Below are positions 1 through 9,190 of a stretch of 64,000 nt of DNA, piece by piece. How positions within the stretch are numbered: the stretch's first letter is position 1; the number at the start of each line of letters is the position of its first letter. The notes beneath the pieces were generated by a model, which worked only from the letters and a program-made list of their open reading frames with translations, was not told the origin of the DNA and searched no databases. Position numbers and translations under genes: made by a program. Source of the DNA: Dyadobacter sp. CY312 (lineage in GTDB: Bacteria > Bacteroidota > Bacteroidia > Cytophagales > Spirosomataceae); the NCBI RefSeq assembly GCF_021390535.1, contig NZ_JAJUXG010000015.1, forward strand, positions 62,001-126,000, read 5' to 3'.

Positions 1-474
1 AACGGCATACCCAACGAAATATTTTTGAAAGTGCTTAAAGAGAAATCGTTTTTTGATGCACCATTCCCTAAAACCACAGGTCCGGAAGTATTCAATTTCG
101 ACTATGTGGAAAACGCAATTCAAAAATCGAGGTTATCGTCTCTTTCCAGAAATGATATTATTGCAACCTTAACACAACTGAGTGCAGATACAATTGTAGA
201 CTCAATCAGAAAGGTAACAAACAATAACGAATCATATAAAATCTTTGCTAGCGGCGGCGGAGCTCATAATCCGATACTCATGAAAGCCATTAAAGATCAG
301 CTCCCGGACTATCCTGTGTTTCTATTGGATGAACTGGGTGTTTCCGGAGATGCCAAAGAAGCGGTGTTATTCGCAGTCTTAGCCAACGAAACCGTTGCAG
401 GTACCGGCGATACCTTTAGCTCTCGTGAAGGCGTACCTGCGGTGACAATGGGCAAGATATCTTTTCCAGGATAG
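1..474 (+). CDS. anmK: Anhydro-N-acetylmuramic acid kinase, C-terminal part
   Basis: The reading frame is open from the window's first base, so the gene's start lies upstream and only about the last 157 residues are present. AnmK phosphorylates and opens 1,6-anhydro-MurNAc to MurNAc-6-phosphate in cytoplasmic peptidoglycan recycling. Seen here: the FF..PFPKTTGPE.FN block, the SGGGAHNP phosphate/sugar-binding motif, and the family's end pattern of GD.KEAVLFAVLANE followed by a short G-rich tail. The stop is at 472-474 and lhgO follows after 51 bp on the same strand. A GlcNAc-kinase-like gene at 15510 may serve the same recycling theme, but it is unlinked. The family call is secure. Confidence 0.93.
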   Translation, partial: NGIPNEIFLKVLKEKSFFDAPFPKTTGPEVFNFDYVENAIQKSRLSSLSRNDIIATLTQLSADTIVDSIRKVTNNNESYKIFASGGGAHNPILMKAIKDQLPDYPVFLLDELGVSGDAKEAVLFAVLANETVAGTGDTFSSREGVPAVTMGKISFPG

Positions 475-525
475 CATATTAATCAACCACAATTTTCTTC
501 TTTGAAAAAAGACATCTGATATTCC

Positions 526-1725
526 ATGCATGACATCATCGTTATAGGCGGAGGCATTGTTGGCCTTGCCACAGCTCTTCGTATTAAAGAACAAAAGCCT
601 TCTCTTAAAATTCTGTTACTCGAAAAGGAGAATGAAGTTGCCAAACACCAAACCGGTCACAACAGCGGGGTTATTCATTCGGGTTTGTACTATAAACCCG
701 GAAGCCTGAAAGCCACCAATTGTATTCGTGGTTATGAAATGCTTATTGATTTTTGCAGACGTGAAGGCGTAGCATTTGATCTTTGTGGCAAAATTGTGGT
801 CGCTACAAGCGAGGAGCAAAAACCATTACTTAAAAATCTGTTTGACCGGGGAATGCAGAATGGCCTTGTAAATAACAAGATGATCAGTGCTGGCGAAATT
901 AAAGAAATAGAGCCTCACGTTCGGGGTGTTGAAGGAATTTGGGTACCATATACTGGTATTATTGACTACAAAACAGTATCTGAAAAATATGCGGAGTGCT
1001 TTCAAAAAGCAGGTGGAGATTTGTTTTTTGGTCAGAAAGTGGTTGATATAAAAAATAAAGGAACTCATTCAGAAGTCGTTGCTGAATCTGGTAAGGTATT
1101 TCAAACGCGCTTGGTGGTTAATTGCGCAGGGTTATATTCCGACAAAGTAGCACAGCTAACTCAACCCGAAAACATCAAAGTCCGTATTATTCCTTTCAGA
1201 GGTGAATACTACAAAATACGACCAGAAAAGCATCATCTGGTTCGCAACCTGATATATCCTGTACCGGATCCTAATTTCCCATTTCTGGGTGTACATTTTA
1301 CGCGGATGATTGAAGGTGGTGTAGAAGCTGGTCCGAATGCCGTTTTTGCATTTAAAAGAGAAGGATATAAAAAGACAGATATAAACGTTCCCGAAATGCT
1401 GGAATCGCTGGCATGGCCGGGATTCAGAAAGGTAGCGGCGAAATACTGGAAGACTGGTATGGGAGAATATTACAGATCTTTTTCCAAAGCTGCTTTCACC
1501 AAAGCACTACAGGAACTTATTCCTGACATCCAGTCGGATGATCTTATACCAGGCGGAGCAGGTGTAAGAGCGCAGGCGTGCGACTATGACGGAGGTTTGC
1601 TGGATGACTTCTCAATCATCGAAAATAAGGGTGCTATCAATGTATGTAACGCTCCTTCGCCAGCAGCAACTTCTTCCCTCTCGATCGGACAAACGATTTC
1701 GGAAAGAGTTTTAGCAAGAATGTAG
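526..1725 (+). CDS. lhgO: L-2-hydroxyglutarate oxidase (LhgO family)
   Basis: 399-residue FAD-dependent oxidase of the DAO superfamily, predicted to oxidise L-2-hydroxyglutarate to 2-oxoglutarate and pass electrons to the quinone pool from the cytoplasmic face of the membrane. The N-terminal dinucleotide fold shows VIGGGIVG (residues 6-13). It is followed by the family block GHNSGVIHSG (44-53) and, near the C-terminus, the GGAGVRAQA..D glycine-rich segment. Length matches the family (about 400-420). The ATG at 526 places the nucleotide-binding strand right at the N-terminus, as usual. A strong bidirectional terminator (1760-1798) separates it from the convergent permease gene. Confidence 0.93.
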   Translation: MHDIIVIGGGIVGLATALRIKEQKPSLKILLLEKENEVAKHQTGHNSGVIHSGLYYKPGSLKATNCIRGYEMLIDFCRREGVAFDLCGKIVVATSEEQKPLLKNLFDRGMQNGLVNNKMISAGEIKEIEPHVRGVEGIWVPYTGIIDYKTVSEKYAECFQKAGGDLFFGQKVVDIKNKGTHSEVVAESGKVFQTRLVVNCAGLYSDKVAQLTQPENIKVRIIPFRGEYYKIRPEKHHLVRNLIYPVPDPNFPFLGVHFTRMIEGGVEAGPNAVFAFKREGYKKTDINVPEMLESLAWPGFRKVAAKYWKTGMGEYYRSFSKAAFTKALQELIPDIQSDDLIPGGAGVRAQACDYDGGLLDDFSIIENKGAINVCNAPSPAATSSLSIGQTISERVLARM

Positions 1726-1759
1726 CCTACTGAAAGCGTTTCAGTTATATCCAAAAAAC

Positions 1760-1798
1760 AAAAATTGCCTGGCTTCGAAGTGAAACCAGGCAATTTTT
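1760..1798. terminator. Bidirectional intrinsic terminator, lhgO / permease
   Basis: Perfect 13-bp arms (1760-1772 and 1786-1798, AAAAATTGCCTGG and its complement) around a 13-nt loop. Each arm starts or ends in A/T runs, so a U-tract forms on either strand. It lies between two convergent genes. Confidence 0.85.
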
Positions 1799-1810
1799 AT
1801 TTGTAAGAAC

Positions 1811-3277
1811 TTAAGAGTTAAGATTATTTTCTTTTCCTAGTTTACTGTTCTTTTTACCGTATCCAAAATAGATAGCAAAACCGATTGCCAACCAGACGGC
1901 AAGACGATACCAGCTTTCAATAGGTAATGAATACATCAGATAAAGACATACTACAATACCCATAATTGGAACGAACGGTACTAGTGGAGTACGGAACGAA
2001 CGGTGTATATCCGGACGTTTAACACGCAACATCCACACGCCCACACAAACAAGGCAGAATGCAAACAGCGTTCCGATACTTACCATGTGTCCCAAATCAC
2101 TTACAGGTACAAGACCAGCGAAAATACTTACAAAGAACATGAAGAACACGTTCGTTTTCCATGGTGTACTGAATTTAGGATGAACCTGGCTGAAGAACTT
2201 AGGAAGTAATCCGTCTTTACTCATGGAATAGAACACACGGCTTTGTCCCAAAAGCATTACAAGCATTACAGATGTGTAACCCGCCAGAATGGCCACGATG
2301 AGCGCCGTTTGTAAACTATCGTATCCGGTTTTGGCAAATGCAGTTGCAGCCGGTTTAGCATCGTTCAGGAATTCCTTGTAGTTAACAAGTCCCGTCATCA
2401 CGTGTGCAAACAGAATGTATAGAACGGTACAGATCACCAACGACCCCAAGATACCAATTGGCATTCCTTTCTGTGGATTCTTAGCTTCTTGTGCTGCTGT
2501 TGATACTGCATCGAAACCAATAAACGCAAAGAATACTACTGCCGCTCCGGTTGCAATTCCAGTCCATCCGAAGTTTTCATAATTACCTGTGTTTTCAGGA
2601 ATGTAAGGAACATAGTTTTGTGGATCGATGTGGCTCCATCCAAGTGCTATAAAAACCAAAACGACGGTAACTTTCAAGATTACCAAAAGATTGTTAAGAA
2701 AAGCAGAACCTTCTGTACCTCTAATCAAGAGCAACGACAAAAGAAAAACGATCAGAATTGCAGGAAGGTTAACAATACCATTGTCAATAATAGTACCGTC
2801 ACTCAATTTTACAACTTCAAATGGGGAACAAACCAACTGCGCAGGCAGGTGTATATCAAACTTACTAAGGAATTCGAGCAAATATCGCGACCAACTCACA
2901 GATACCGTTGCAGCTCCCAAAGCATATTCGAGAACCAAATCCCATCCAATGATCCAGGCCACAAACTCACCCATGGTAGCATACGAATAGGTATATGCAC
3001 TACCAGCGATTGGAATCATGGATGCGAACTCTGCATAGCAAAGACCCGCGAATCCACATCCGACAGCAGCCAATATAAATGATATCGTTACGGCAGGGCC
3101 GGAATGTTCTGCTGCGGCGATTCCTGTCAATGAAAAAAGACCGGCACCAATGATCGCACCAATACCCAGTGCAACAAGGCTAGCCGATCCTAATGATCTT
3201 TTTAATTGATTCTCCTCACCTGTTGATTCTTTTAATAATTTTTCGATAGGCTTTTTAACCCAAAGTTGATTTGCCAT
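1811..3277 (-). CDS. APC-superfamily amino acid permease (CAT/YfnA-like)
   Basis: 488-residue inner-membrane protein with 12 or more hydrophobic segments. The first transmembrane segment carries the APC signature GIGAIIGAGLF (residues 38-48). A mid-protein segment FFAFIGFDAVS followed by EAKNP is typical of the cationic amino acid transporter (CAT) branch. It should import an amino acid by symport with H+. The true substrate cannot be read from sequence, and cationic residues are only one possibility. A hydrophilic N-terminal stretch of about 30 residues and the ATG at 3277 fit the family. It is monocistronic: terminator 1760-1798 lies downstream, and secDF's terminator lies upstream. Confidence 0.88.
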   Translation of the reverse strand: MANQLWVKKPIEKLLKESTGEENQLKRSLGSASLVALGIGAIIGAGLFSLTGIAAAEHSGPAVTISFILAAVGCGFAGLCYAEFASMIPIAGSAYTYSYATMGEFVAWIIGWDLVLEYALGAATVSVSWSRYLLEFLSKFDIHLPAQLVCSPFEVVKLSDGTIIDNGIVNLPAILIVFLLSLLLIRGTEGSAFLNNLLVILKVTVVLVFIALGWSHIDPQNYVPYIPENTGNYENFGWTGIATGAAVVFFAFIGFDAVSTAAQEAKNPQKGMPIGILGSLVICTVLYILFAHVMTGLVNYKEFLNDAKPAATAFAKTGYDSLQTALIVAILAGYTSVMLVMLLGQSRVFYSMSKDGLLPKFFSQVHPKFSTPWKTNVFFMFFVSIFAGLVPVSDLGHMVSIGTLFAFCLVCVGVWMLRVKRPDIHRSFRTPLVPFVPIMGIVVCLYLMYSLPIESWYRLAVWLAIGFAIYFGYGKKNSKLGKENNLNS

Positions 3278-3360
3278 AAAGAGTTTTCTATTGTAATTAT
3301 TTTATCATTATTCCCTAAAACTAAAAGAAAATTTGCTAAGTATTCACAACTGCAAAATAA

Positions 3361-3391
3361 AAAAGGGGAAAGTAAATTACTTTCCCCTTTT
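3361..3391 (-). terminator. Intrinsic terminator after secDF
   Basis: Arms 3361-3373 and 3379-3391 (AAAAGGGGAAAGT and its complement) with a 5-nt A/T loop, and U-runs on both strands. It sits 15 bp beyond the secDF stop. Confidence 0.8.
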
Positions 3392-3405
3392 AATCCTCTA
3401 AATTA

Positions 3406-6381
3406 TTACGCTTTGATCTTTTTGTTCGCAGCGGCTATTTGTCCAGCACCTTCGACAGCAGGAGTGAGGTCTTCTTTCATCTTATCTCTCTGAAGGAAAT
3501 CTACCACGATAGGAGCAGACACAAAAAGAGAAGAATAGGTACCAACGATTACCCCAAGCAACATACAGAAGGTAAACCCACGAAGTACAACACCTCCGAA
3601 AATCATCAATACCAAGAGTACAAGGATTACCGAGATACCGGTTACAGCCGTACGACTTAAAGTACTGTTAAGTGCGTTGTTGATAACCGTTGAAATATTC
3701 TCATTCTTACCTTTATTCTCGTTCATATAATCTCTGATACGGTCATATATTACAACTGTATCATTCATCGAATACCCGATCATCGTAAGAATACCACCAA
3801 TAAACGCCTGATCAATATCTAATGAGAACGGTAACCAACCATTAAACAAAGAGTAGACAGCCAAAAGTATAATCACATCGTGAAACAGAGATACTACTGC
3901 ACCATAACTAAATGCAAGCCTTTTGAAACGTATAAAGATGTATACAAAGTTTACCAACAGGGCAAGTAGTACGGCATAAACAGCTGAAATCATCGTGTCA
4001 AAAGCCATTGTAGGTCCTACCTTAGAGTAGCTTACAATCTTGGCCGGATTACCTTTCAGCTTGGAAGCACCCTCTAGAATCTTGGCCTCAGCTTTCTGAT
4101 CTGCATCAGGAGATACGTCTTCGATCAGATATGGCGTTGTAATTTTAACCTGGTCAAAACCACCAAAAGTTTTGATTTCGGTTGGCATTCCAAGTACATC
4201 ATCCATTGCAGCACGCAGATCATCAGTCTCCACCGATTGTTCAAAACGAACGATGTAAGAACGTCCACCTTTGAAATCGATACCCAAACCGAAACCTTTG
4301 AAGATAAACGAGCCAATACCAATAACGATGATCGCGGTAGAAATAACGTAGAAACGACGACGCTGAGAAATGAAATCGAAGTTGTTATCCTTAAACCAGT
4401 TTTTGGTCAATCCTGAATAGAATTTGAAAACATGCCCCGCCTCAGTTTGTTTTTCAAGAATCAATCTTGTGATAAAGACAGCTGTAAAGAACGATGTAAC
4501 CAAACCGATAAGGAGCGTTGTGGCAAAACCAAGCACCAAGCCTGTACCAAATACGTAAAGGATAATACCAGTCAGGAACGTAGTAACATTGGAGTCAATA
4601 ATAGCTGAAAGAGAATTTTTAAAACCATCCGTTACAGCTTGTTTGTAAGGCTTTCCTTCTTCGATTTCAATTTTGATACCTTCATAGATCAGTACGTTCG
4701 CATCCACCGCAGTACCAATCGTTAACACGATACCAGCAATACCCGAAAGTGTAAGAACAGCACCCAAAGACGCCATGATACCCAGCAAGAAGAAAAGGTT
4801 GATGAACAACGCCAAATCCGCTATCCATCCTGCTTTGCTATAATAAGCAAACATAAATACCAATACAATGACAAGACCAACTACCGACGACCAAACGCCT
4901 TGTGAGATAGCCTCTGCACCAAGTGTAGAACCAACTACTGCTTCTTCAACGATATGCGTAGGAGCAGGAAGTTTACCCGCTTTCAATACGTTAGACATAT
5001 CCTTGGTTTCTTCCACTGTGAAGTTACCAGTGATGCTCGAGTTACCATTCGGTATTTCACCCTGCACGGTAGGAGCAGTGTAAACAAGGTTATCAATAAT
5101 AATCGCAACCGGGCGACCAACGCTTCTTGCAGTAAGTGTACGCCATTTACGTGCACCTTCTCCGTTCATACGCATAGTTACTTCCGGACGGCCACGGTCA
5201 TCGTAGTCATGGTTTGCATCCACGATCACATCACCTTCCATTGCAGCCTGTCCATTCGATTTTTTGATAAAATACAATGGCAGAATCAACTGATTGTTGG
5301 CTCCGGCGGTTCCTTTACGGTCCCACATAAACACAAGGTCAGCCGGGAAAAACGATCTAACTTCCGGACGGTTCAAGATCTGGTTAGCACGTGCGGTATC
5401 CTTCATGTATACACCAAGTCCTTGTGGCATTGGTACAAAAAGATTTGTCAATGCTGCACTTTGAGCTGCCAAAGCAGAAGAATCGGTTGCGGAAGAGTCG
5501 CTTTTTTGTTCGAGCTGAGCAGCCAAACCGCCCAAGCCGGTTTTTTTAGTAGTATCAGTTGCAGCCGCCGCAGTAGTTGGCTTAGCAGCTTTCTCAATTT
5601 CCGCTTGTTTTGAAAGGTATTTACCCAATTGGTCCAAACCTGAGGCTAGTTCATTGGTAAGATATACCTCCGAGAATTCAAGTTTCGCAGCACCTGACAA
5701 TAAACGACGTACACGCTCAGGATTATCTACACCCGGAAGTTCAACCAAAATCTGGTTTTTACCAGGTAGTCTTTGAATATTAGGGTTTGTTACACCAAAC
5801 TTATCAATACGTGCTTGTGTAATTTGTAAAGCTCTTTCGATCGACCCATCGATTTCAGTATTAAGCATTTTGATAACATCACTGTCCGAAGATGTGCTGT
5901 TAATTTTGCCACGGTTGGCGCTATTTGCAAAAACACTTGCAAGGCTGGTATTAGGAGCAGCTTCTTTGAAAGCTTTTACAAAAAGGCTCACAAATGTACT
6001 GTTGCTTGCTTTTTTGTCCTGACCTGCCTGTGTAAGTGCTTTCTGAAATGCTGCACTACGGGCATTTCCACCAGCCATTCCTTTAAGAATATCAACAGGA
6101 GAAACTTCCAAAACCACATGCATACCACCTTGAAGGTCAAGTCCAAGGCTAAGTTCGCGTTCCATTACTTCCTGTAATGTCTGTCCCAGATATACATCTT
6201 CACGCCAAAGCGAATCGATATAATGCTGTTTTTTAGACACATCTACTTTGCCATCTGTTCCCATGGCATAGGTCTCAGCTTTACCTTTGATATTACGCGA
6301 AACGAACGTAAAAGAAAGGTAGTAAACACTAATAAGGGCCAGCACAATGGACAACCCTATTACTCCATTTTTATTGGTCAT
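3406..6381 (-). CDS. secDF: Protein translocase SecDF fusion
   Basis: 991-residue fusion of SecD (about residues 1-660) and SecF (about 665-991), the RND-type motor that uses the proton gradient to pull preproteins out of SecYEG. The SecD half begins with one membrane segment (about 6-25), then GLDLQGGMHVVLEV (80-93), a periplasmic P1 domain and the GTAVDANVLIYE motif in the membrane core. The SecF half shows GLGIDFKGG and GYSMNDTVVIYDRIRD. An Ala/Lys/Thr-rich stretch near 265-310 is a low-complexity insert in the periplasmic region. Fusion of the two is normal in Bacteroidota. secA lies 21 kb away in the same window. The upstream neighbour on the same strand is the small gene at 6512, 130 bp away. 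Confidence 0.96.
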   Translation of the reverse strand: MTNKNGVIGLSIVLALISVYYLSFTFVSRNIKGKAETYAMGTDGKVDVSKKQHYIDSLWREDVYLGQTLQEVMERELSLGLDLQGGMHVVLEVSPVDILKGMAGGNARSAAFQKALTQAGQDKKASNSTFVSLFVKAFKEAAPNTSLASVFANSANRGKINSTSSDSDVIKMLNTEIDGSIERALQITQARIDKFGVTNPNIQRLPGKNQILVELPGVDNPERVRRLLSGAAKLEFSEVYLTNELASGLDQLGKYLSKQAEIEKAAKPTTAAAATDTTKKTGLGGLAAQLEQKSDSSATDSSALAAQSAALTNLFVPMPQGLGVYMKDTARANQILNRPEVRSFFPADLVFMWDRKGTAGANNQLILPLYFIKKSNGQAAMEGDVIVDANHDYDDRGRPEVTMRMNGEGARKWRTLTARSVGRPVAIIIDNLVYTAPTVQGEIPNGNSSITGNFTVEETKDMSNVLKAGKLPAPTHIVEEAVVGSTLGAEAISQGVWSSVVGLVIVLVFMFAYYSKAGWIADLALFINLFFLLGIMASLGAVLTLSGIAGIVLTIGTAVDANVLIYEGIKIEIEEGKPYKQAVTDGFKNSLSAIIDSNVTTFLTGIILYVFGTGLVLGFATTLLIGLVTSFFTAVFITRLILEKQTEAGHVFKFYSGLTKNWFKDNNFDFISQRRRFYVISTAIIVIGIGSFIFKGFGLGIDFKGGRSYIVRFEQSVETDDLRAAMDDVLGMPTEIKTFGGFDQVKITTPYLIEDVSPDADQKAEAKILEGASKLKGNPAKIVSYSKVGPTMAFDTMISAVYAVLLALLVNFVYIFIRFKRLAFSYGAVVSLFHDVIILLAVYSLFNGWLPFSLDIDQAFIGGILTMIGYSMNDTVVIYDRIRDYMNENKGKNENISTVINNALNSTLSRTAVTGISVILVLLVLMIFGGVVLRGFTFCMLLGVIVGTYSSLFVSAPIVVDFLQRDKMKEDLTPAVEGAGQIAAANKKIKA

Positions 6382-6511
6382 TGGTATTATTAATTGATTG
6401 TTTTTACAAAATCAGAAAAGCGGCAAAAGCCAAAAGATGCCAAATTACCCGAAAAACGTACGATACGTTATGGTATGAACATCCGATAAGAAATGCAGAA
6501 TCGCCTGGTTA

Positions 6512-6898
6512 TCAGGGGGCATTGGTGACAATATAACGACCAAAAATCCTGTTGAAGCAGGATAACAATCTTGTCGTTTCTGTGTAGGCAATTTCCACAA
6601 CCGTTTCCTTTTGCACAAAGCTCCAGACGGTTGAAGGAAGGAAATAAAAATATTGGAAGAAATCGAAAGAGATAGCGGGTGTAATTACCGCATTGAGAGA
6701 AAGGGAACTAACCGTAGCCTGATTTCCCTCAGGCGCTTTGGAAGCATCTTCCTTAGCCAGACTTTCAAGTGCCGCCTTCTCATTTTTGAAAAACGCACCG
6801 TCGTTATTACCTGACCATGACTTCGCCCCTGCTACCATTAACAGCATGGCAGCCATAAGCAAAGTAATTGTCTGATTTATAAAGCGTCGGGTCTGCAC
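6512..6898 (-). CDS. Small exported protein of unknown function, ends in NAP
   Basis: 128 residues. A hydrophobic N-terminal segment (about 8-24, ITLLMAAMLLMVAGA) looks like a signal peptide or anchor. Then come an acidic/Lys stretch, a segment SLNAVITPAISFDFFQ rich in aromatic residues, and a C-terminus R.FGRYIVTNAP. No catalytic motif is recognisable. I have a tentative memory of small Cytophagales proteins with a similar aromatic middle and a terminal N-A-P, so I treat it as a real gene rather than chance. It is codirectional with secDF (130 bp upstream of it) and has its own 110-bp upstream gap. Function unknown. Confidence 0.6.
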   Translation of the reverse strand: MQTRRFINQTITLLMAAMLLMVAGAKSWSGNNDGAFFKNEKAALESLAKEDASKAPEGNQATVSSLSLNAVITPAISFDFFQYFYFLPSTVWSFVQKETVVEIAYTETTRLLSCFNRIFGRYIVTNAP

Positions 6899-7010
6899 GA
6901 GATATAGGTCTTCTTAATAAACCGCAAATTTTAGTGTAAAATATTACAATCGCAAATATAAAGTGCTTATTTTATTATAATTAACCCAACGGACAGAATT
7001 AACTATAAGA

Positions 7011-8132
7011 TTACAGCTTTACTCTGCCGTACTTCTTCATAATTTCCATTACTTTTTCTTTTGGAAGTTCTTCAACTTTGTGATCTTTTGTTCCCGACGA
7101 GGTTGTAGCCATAAACAGCGAGTTAATGATTGCTTCCTCTGTTGCTTCAATTGCAGCTAAAAAAAGCGGAGAAACAAAATCATTATTCAAAAAAGTAGCC
7201 GTAGAAGTCGGTTGGGGAGCATTGTGAAGTATGCGGTTAGCCGTAGAAAAAGCGATCACGTAATCTCCGCTTCCGTTGGCAGCAATACCTCCCGTTTGAG
7301 CCATGCCCAGCATCACCCTTTTAGCCAAGCGTTTAAGGTTTCTCGCATCCAAAGGTGCATCAGTAGCCAATATCATCATACAGGAACCGTCCGAAGATTT
7401 ATCAAGAGCCTCTTTGAAAGCATATTGTCCAAGTTCCTCACCGATAGGCACCCCATTTATTTTTAACACACCTCCAAAGTTGGTCTGAACCAAAACACCT
7501 ACAGTATAACCTCCCAGTTTTTCAGGTAATTTCCTGGATGAAGTACCAATGCCGCCCTTCCAGCCAAAACACACAGTACCTGTACCTGCACCCACATTAC
7601 CCTCATCTACCGCACCCGATTCTGCCTGAGCAAGTGCATTAAGAACATGTTCCTTTTTTACATGACGCCCCCGAATATCATTCAGATAGCCATCATTTGT
7701 TTCTCCCACCACAGGATTTACAGATCTTACGTCCTCATTACCTGCCTGGCCCAATGTCCAGTCAATCAAAGCGTCTGATGCAGTGGGCACACTCAACGTA
7801 TTTGTAAGCACAATTGGAGTCTCCATAGTCCCCAGTTCCTCCACCTGAGAATATCCAGCCAACTTGCCAAAACCATTTCCCAGATAAATGGCTGCCGGTA
7901 CCTTTTCCTGAAAAATGTTACCACTATGTGGTAATATCGCCGTAACTCCGGTTCGTACATCATCACCTTCCGAAAGCGTGATCTGCCCAACTTTCACACC
8001 CTCAACATCCGTAATTGCGTTTAAAGTGCCGGTAGGCAAAACGCCAATTTTGATACCCAGTTCACGTGGGCGTTGCTGAGCATGTGCAGATAAAATCTGG
8101 CAAAAAATGAACAACAAGAATAGTCTTTTCAT
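7011..8132 (-). CDS. P1 family (DmpA-type) aminopeptidase, exported
   Basis: 373-residue N-terminal-nucleophile peptidase of the DmpA/BapA family, which removes N-terminal (often D- or beta-) amino acids from peptides or amides after self-cleavage into two chains. A signal peptide covers about residues 1-19 (ending AHA-QQ). The family core GNVGAGTGT..GWKGGIGTSSR is at 178-200. The predicted autocleavage site G249-S250 lies in DGSCMMILATDAPL, Ser250 becoming the nucleophile. This position equals the numbering I recall for DmpA. The Lys-rich C-terminus is intact. Likely periplasmic. Substrate unknown. Monocistronic. Confidence 0.88.
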   Translation of the reverse strand: MKRLFLLFIFCQILSAHAQQRPRELGIKIGVLPTGTLNAITDVEGVKVGQITLSEGDDVRTGVTAILPHSGNIFQEKVPAAIYLGNGFGKLAGYSQVEELGTMETPIVLTNTLSVPTASDALIDWTLGQAGNEDVRSVNPVVGETNDGYLNDIRGRHVKKEHVLNALAQAESGAVDEGNVGAGTGTVCFGWKGGIGTSSRKLPEKLGGYTVGVLVQTNFGGVLKINGVPIGEELGQYAFKEALDKSSDGSCMMILATDAPLDARNLKRLAKRVMLGMAQTGGIAANGSGDYVIAFSTANRILHNAPQPTSTATFLNNDFVSPLFLAAIEATEEAIINSLFMATTSSGTKDHKVEELPKEKVMEIMKKYGRVKL

Positions 8133-8163
8133 GAAGATTGTAAAATGTACTAGAAATATACAA

Positions 8164-8199
8164 AAAAGCCACTTGCAAGTATTCTCACAAGTGGCTTTT
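8164..8199 (-). terminator. Intrinsic terminator after DUF4249 gene
   Basis: 12-bp arms (8164-8175 AAAAGCCACTTG and 8188-8199) with a 12-nt loop and A/T runs on both sides. It lies 20 bp past the stop of the DUF4249 lipoprotein gene. Confidence 0.8.
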
Positions 8200-8218
8200 A
8201 ACGAAAACAGTTTTGGAA

Positions 8219-9154
8219 TTAATCTTCAGGCCTTGCTTTTGCAGGATCAATCACTGTTTCCATCCGGCTCACAGCAGAGGCACCGAAATAGCCCAGAGCT
8301 TTGTCTCCAGAGGAATTCGTATTTACTACATTTGACTTCAAATTTTGAATAGGAACGGCAAAAAGGCCACCATTAGATGCCTGTTCTCTCATTTGTTTCA
8401 AAAACTCAAATGCCTCATTCGTAATACTATGTAACTCTACTCCTACCGAAGCACCGGCAGAATATAGTGAATCAGTTGTAATTGATTGACGCAAAGGCAA
8501 AATAAAAATCAGCCCATCAGACGGAGCGCCCGCACTGAACGCTGCGTCATATGCAGTTGAAATTAAGGAAGGTTTTTCTACAACCGCTTTTCCTCTTATC
8601 ACTGGTTTAATCCAATATGTGTCTCCTTCTCCCACAAAGTCTCTTGCATAGAACGATGCTATATAGCCTTTTTTGGGGCCTTTATCTGGTTCAAATGGCA
8701 ACGTTTCATTCTGATAAACAACAGAATCCACATTGGGAACTCGCCTAATTTCATTTGCGGCGGTAAAAATATCATTGCCATTTTTTATCTGTAATTTATA
8801 ACTACGGCCAATGTGACCCAACGTATCTTTTCCCGGCGATTGCCAAACATATTTGCCGTCACCTGCTACGTCTTTGAACTCATAAACAGTACCCAAATTA
8901 TCTGTAACTGTTACTGTTGCACCCAGATATGGTTTGGGAGAACCGTTATCAAAATATCCAGATGACCAGCTGAGGGTGATGGTTTGAGATCCCGGCTCGT
9001 TGGTTATCCATCCATCGACAACCAATTGCGGCGGCCCTGTTTCAGTTTGGAAGTCAATCACGTCTTCACAGCCAGTGAGACTGACGATAACAAGTAGCGA
9101 TAACAAGCTGTAAATAGCTGACTTTGTTAATGTATTTTTCAATGTATTTTTCAT
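8219..9154 (-). CDS. DUF4249 outer-membrane lipoprotein, TonB-receptor partner
   Basis: 311 residues with a lipobox ending in Cys29 (SLTGCED), so it is predicted to be a lipoprotein. After the lipobox comes the typical DUF4249 opening: a short acidic stretch, PPQLVVDGWI, then T.TLSWSSGYF and beta-rich sequence with Ig-like character. DUF4249 genes usually lie just downstream of a TonB-dependent receptor, as here (36 bp from the stop at 9191), and the protein probably sits on that receptor as a surface lid or substrate-binding subunit, by analogy with SusD. That role is inferred. Substrate unknown. Confidence 0.85.
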   Translation of the reverse strand: MKNTLKNTLTKSAIYSLLSLLVIVSLTGCEDVIDFQTETGPPQLVVDGWITNEPGSQTITLSWSSGYFDNGSPKPYLGATVTVTDNLGTVYEFKDVAGDGKYVWQSPGKDTLGHIGRSYKLQIKNGNDIFTAANEIRRVPNVDSVVYQNETLPFEPDKGPKKGYIASFYARDFVGEGDTYWIKPVIRGKAVVEKPSLISTAYDAAFSAGAPSDGLIFILPLRQSITTDSLYSAGASVGVELHSITNEAFEFLKQMREQASNGGLFAVPIQNLKSNVVNTNSSGDKALGYFGASAVSRMETVIDPAKARPED

Positions 9155-9190
9155 CTTTTTAACTTTTCAAGAAAGGGATAATTTAATTGA

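Noticed and set aside
4954-5613. 219-codon plus-strand frame inside secDF
   Set aside because: Antisense to a clear SecDF gene; no recognisable protein features.
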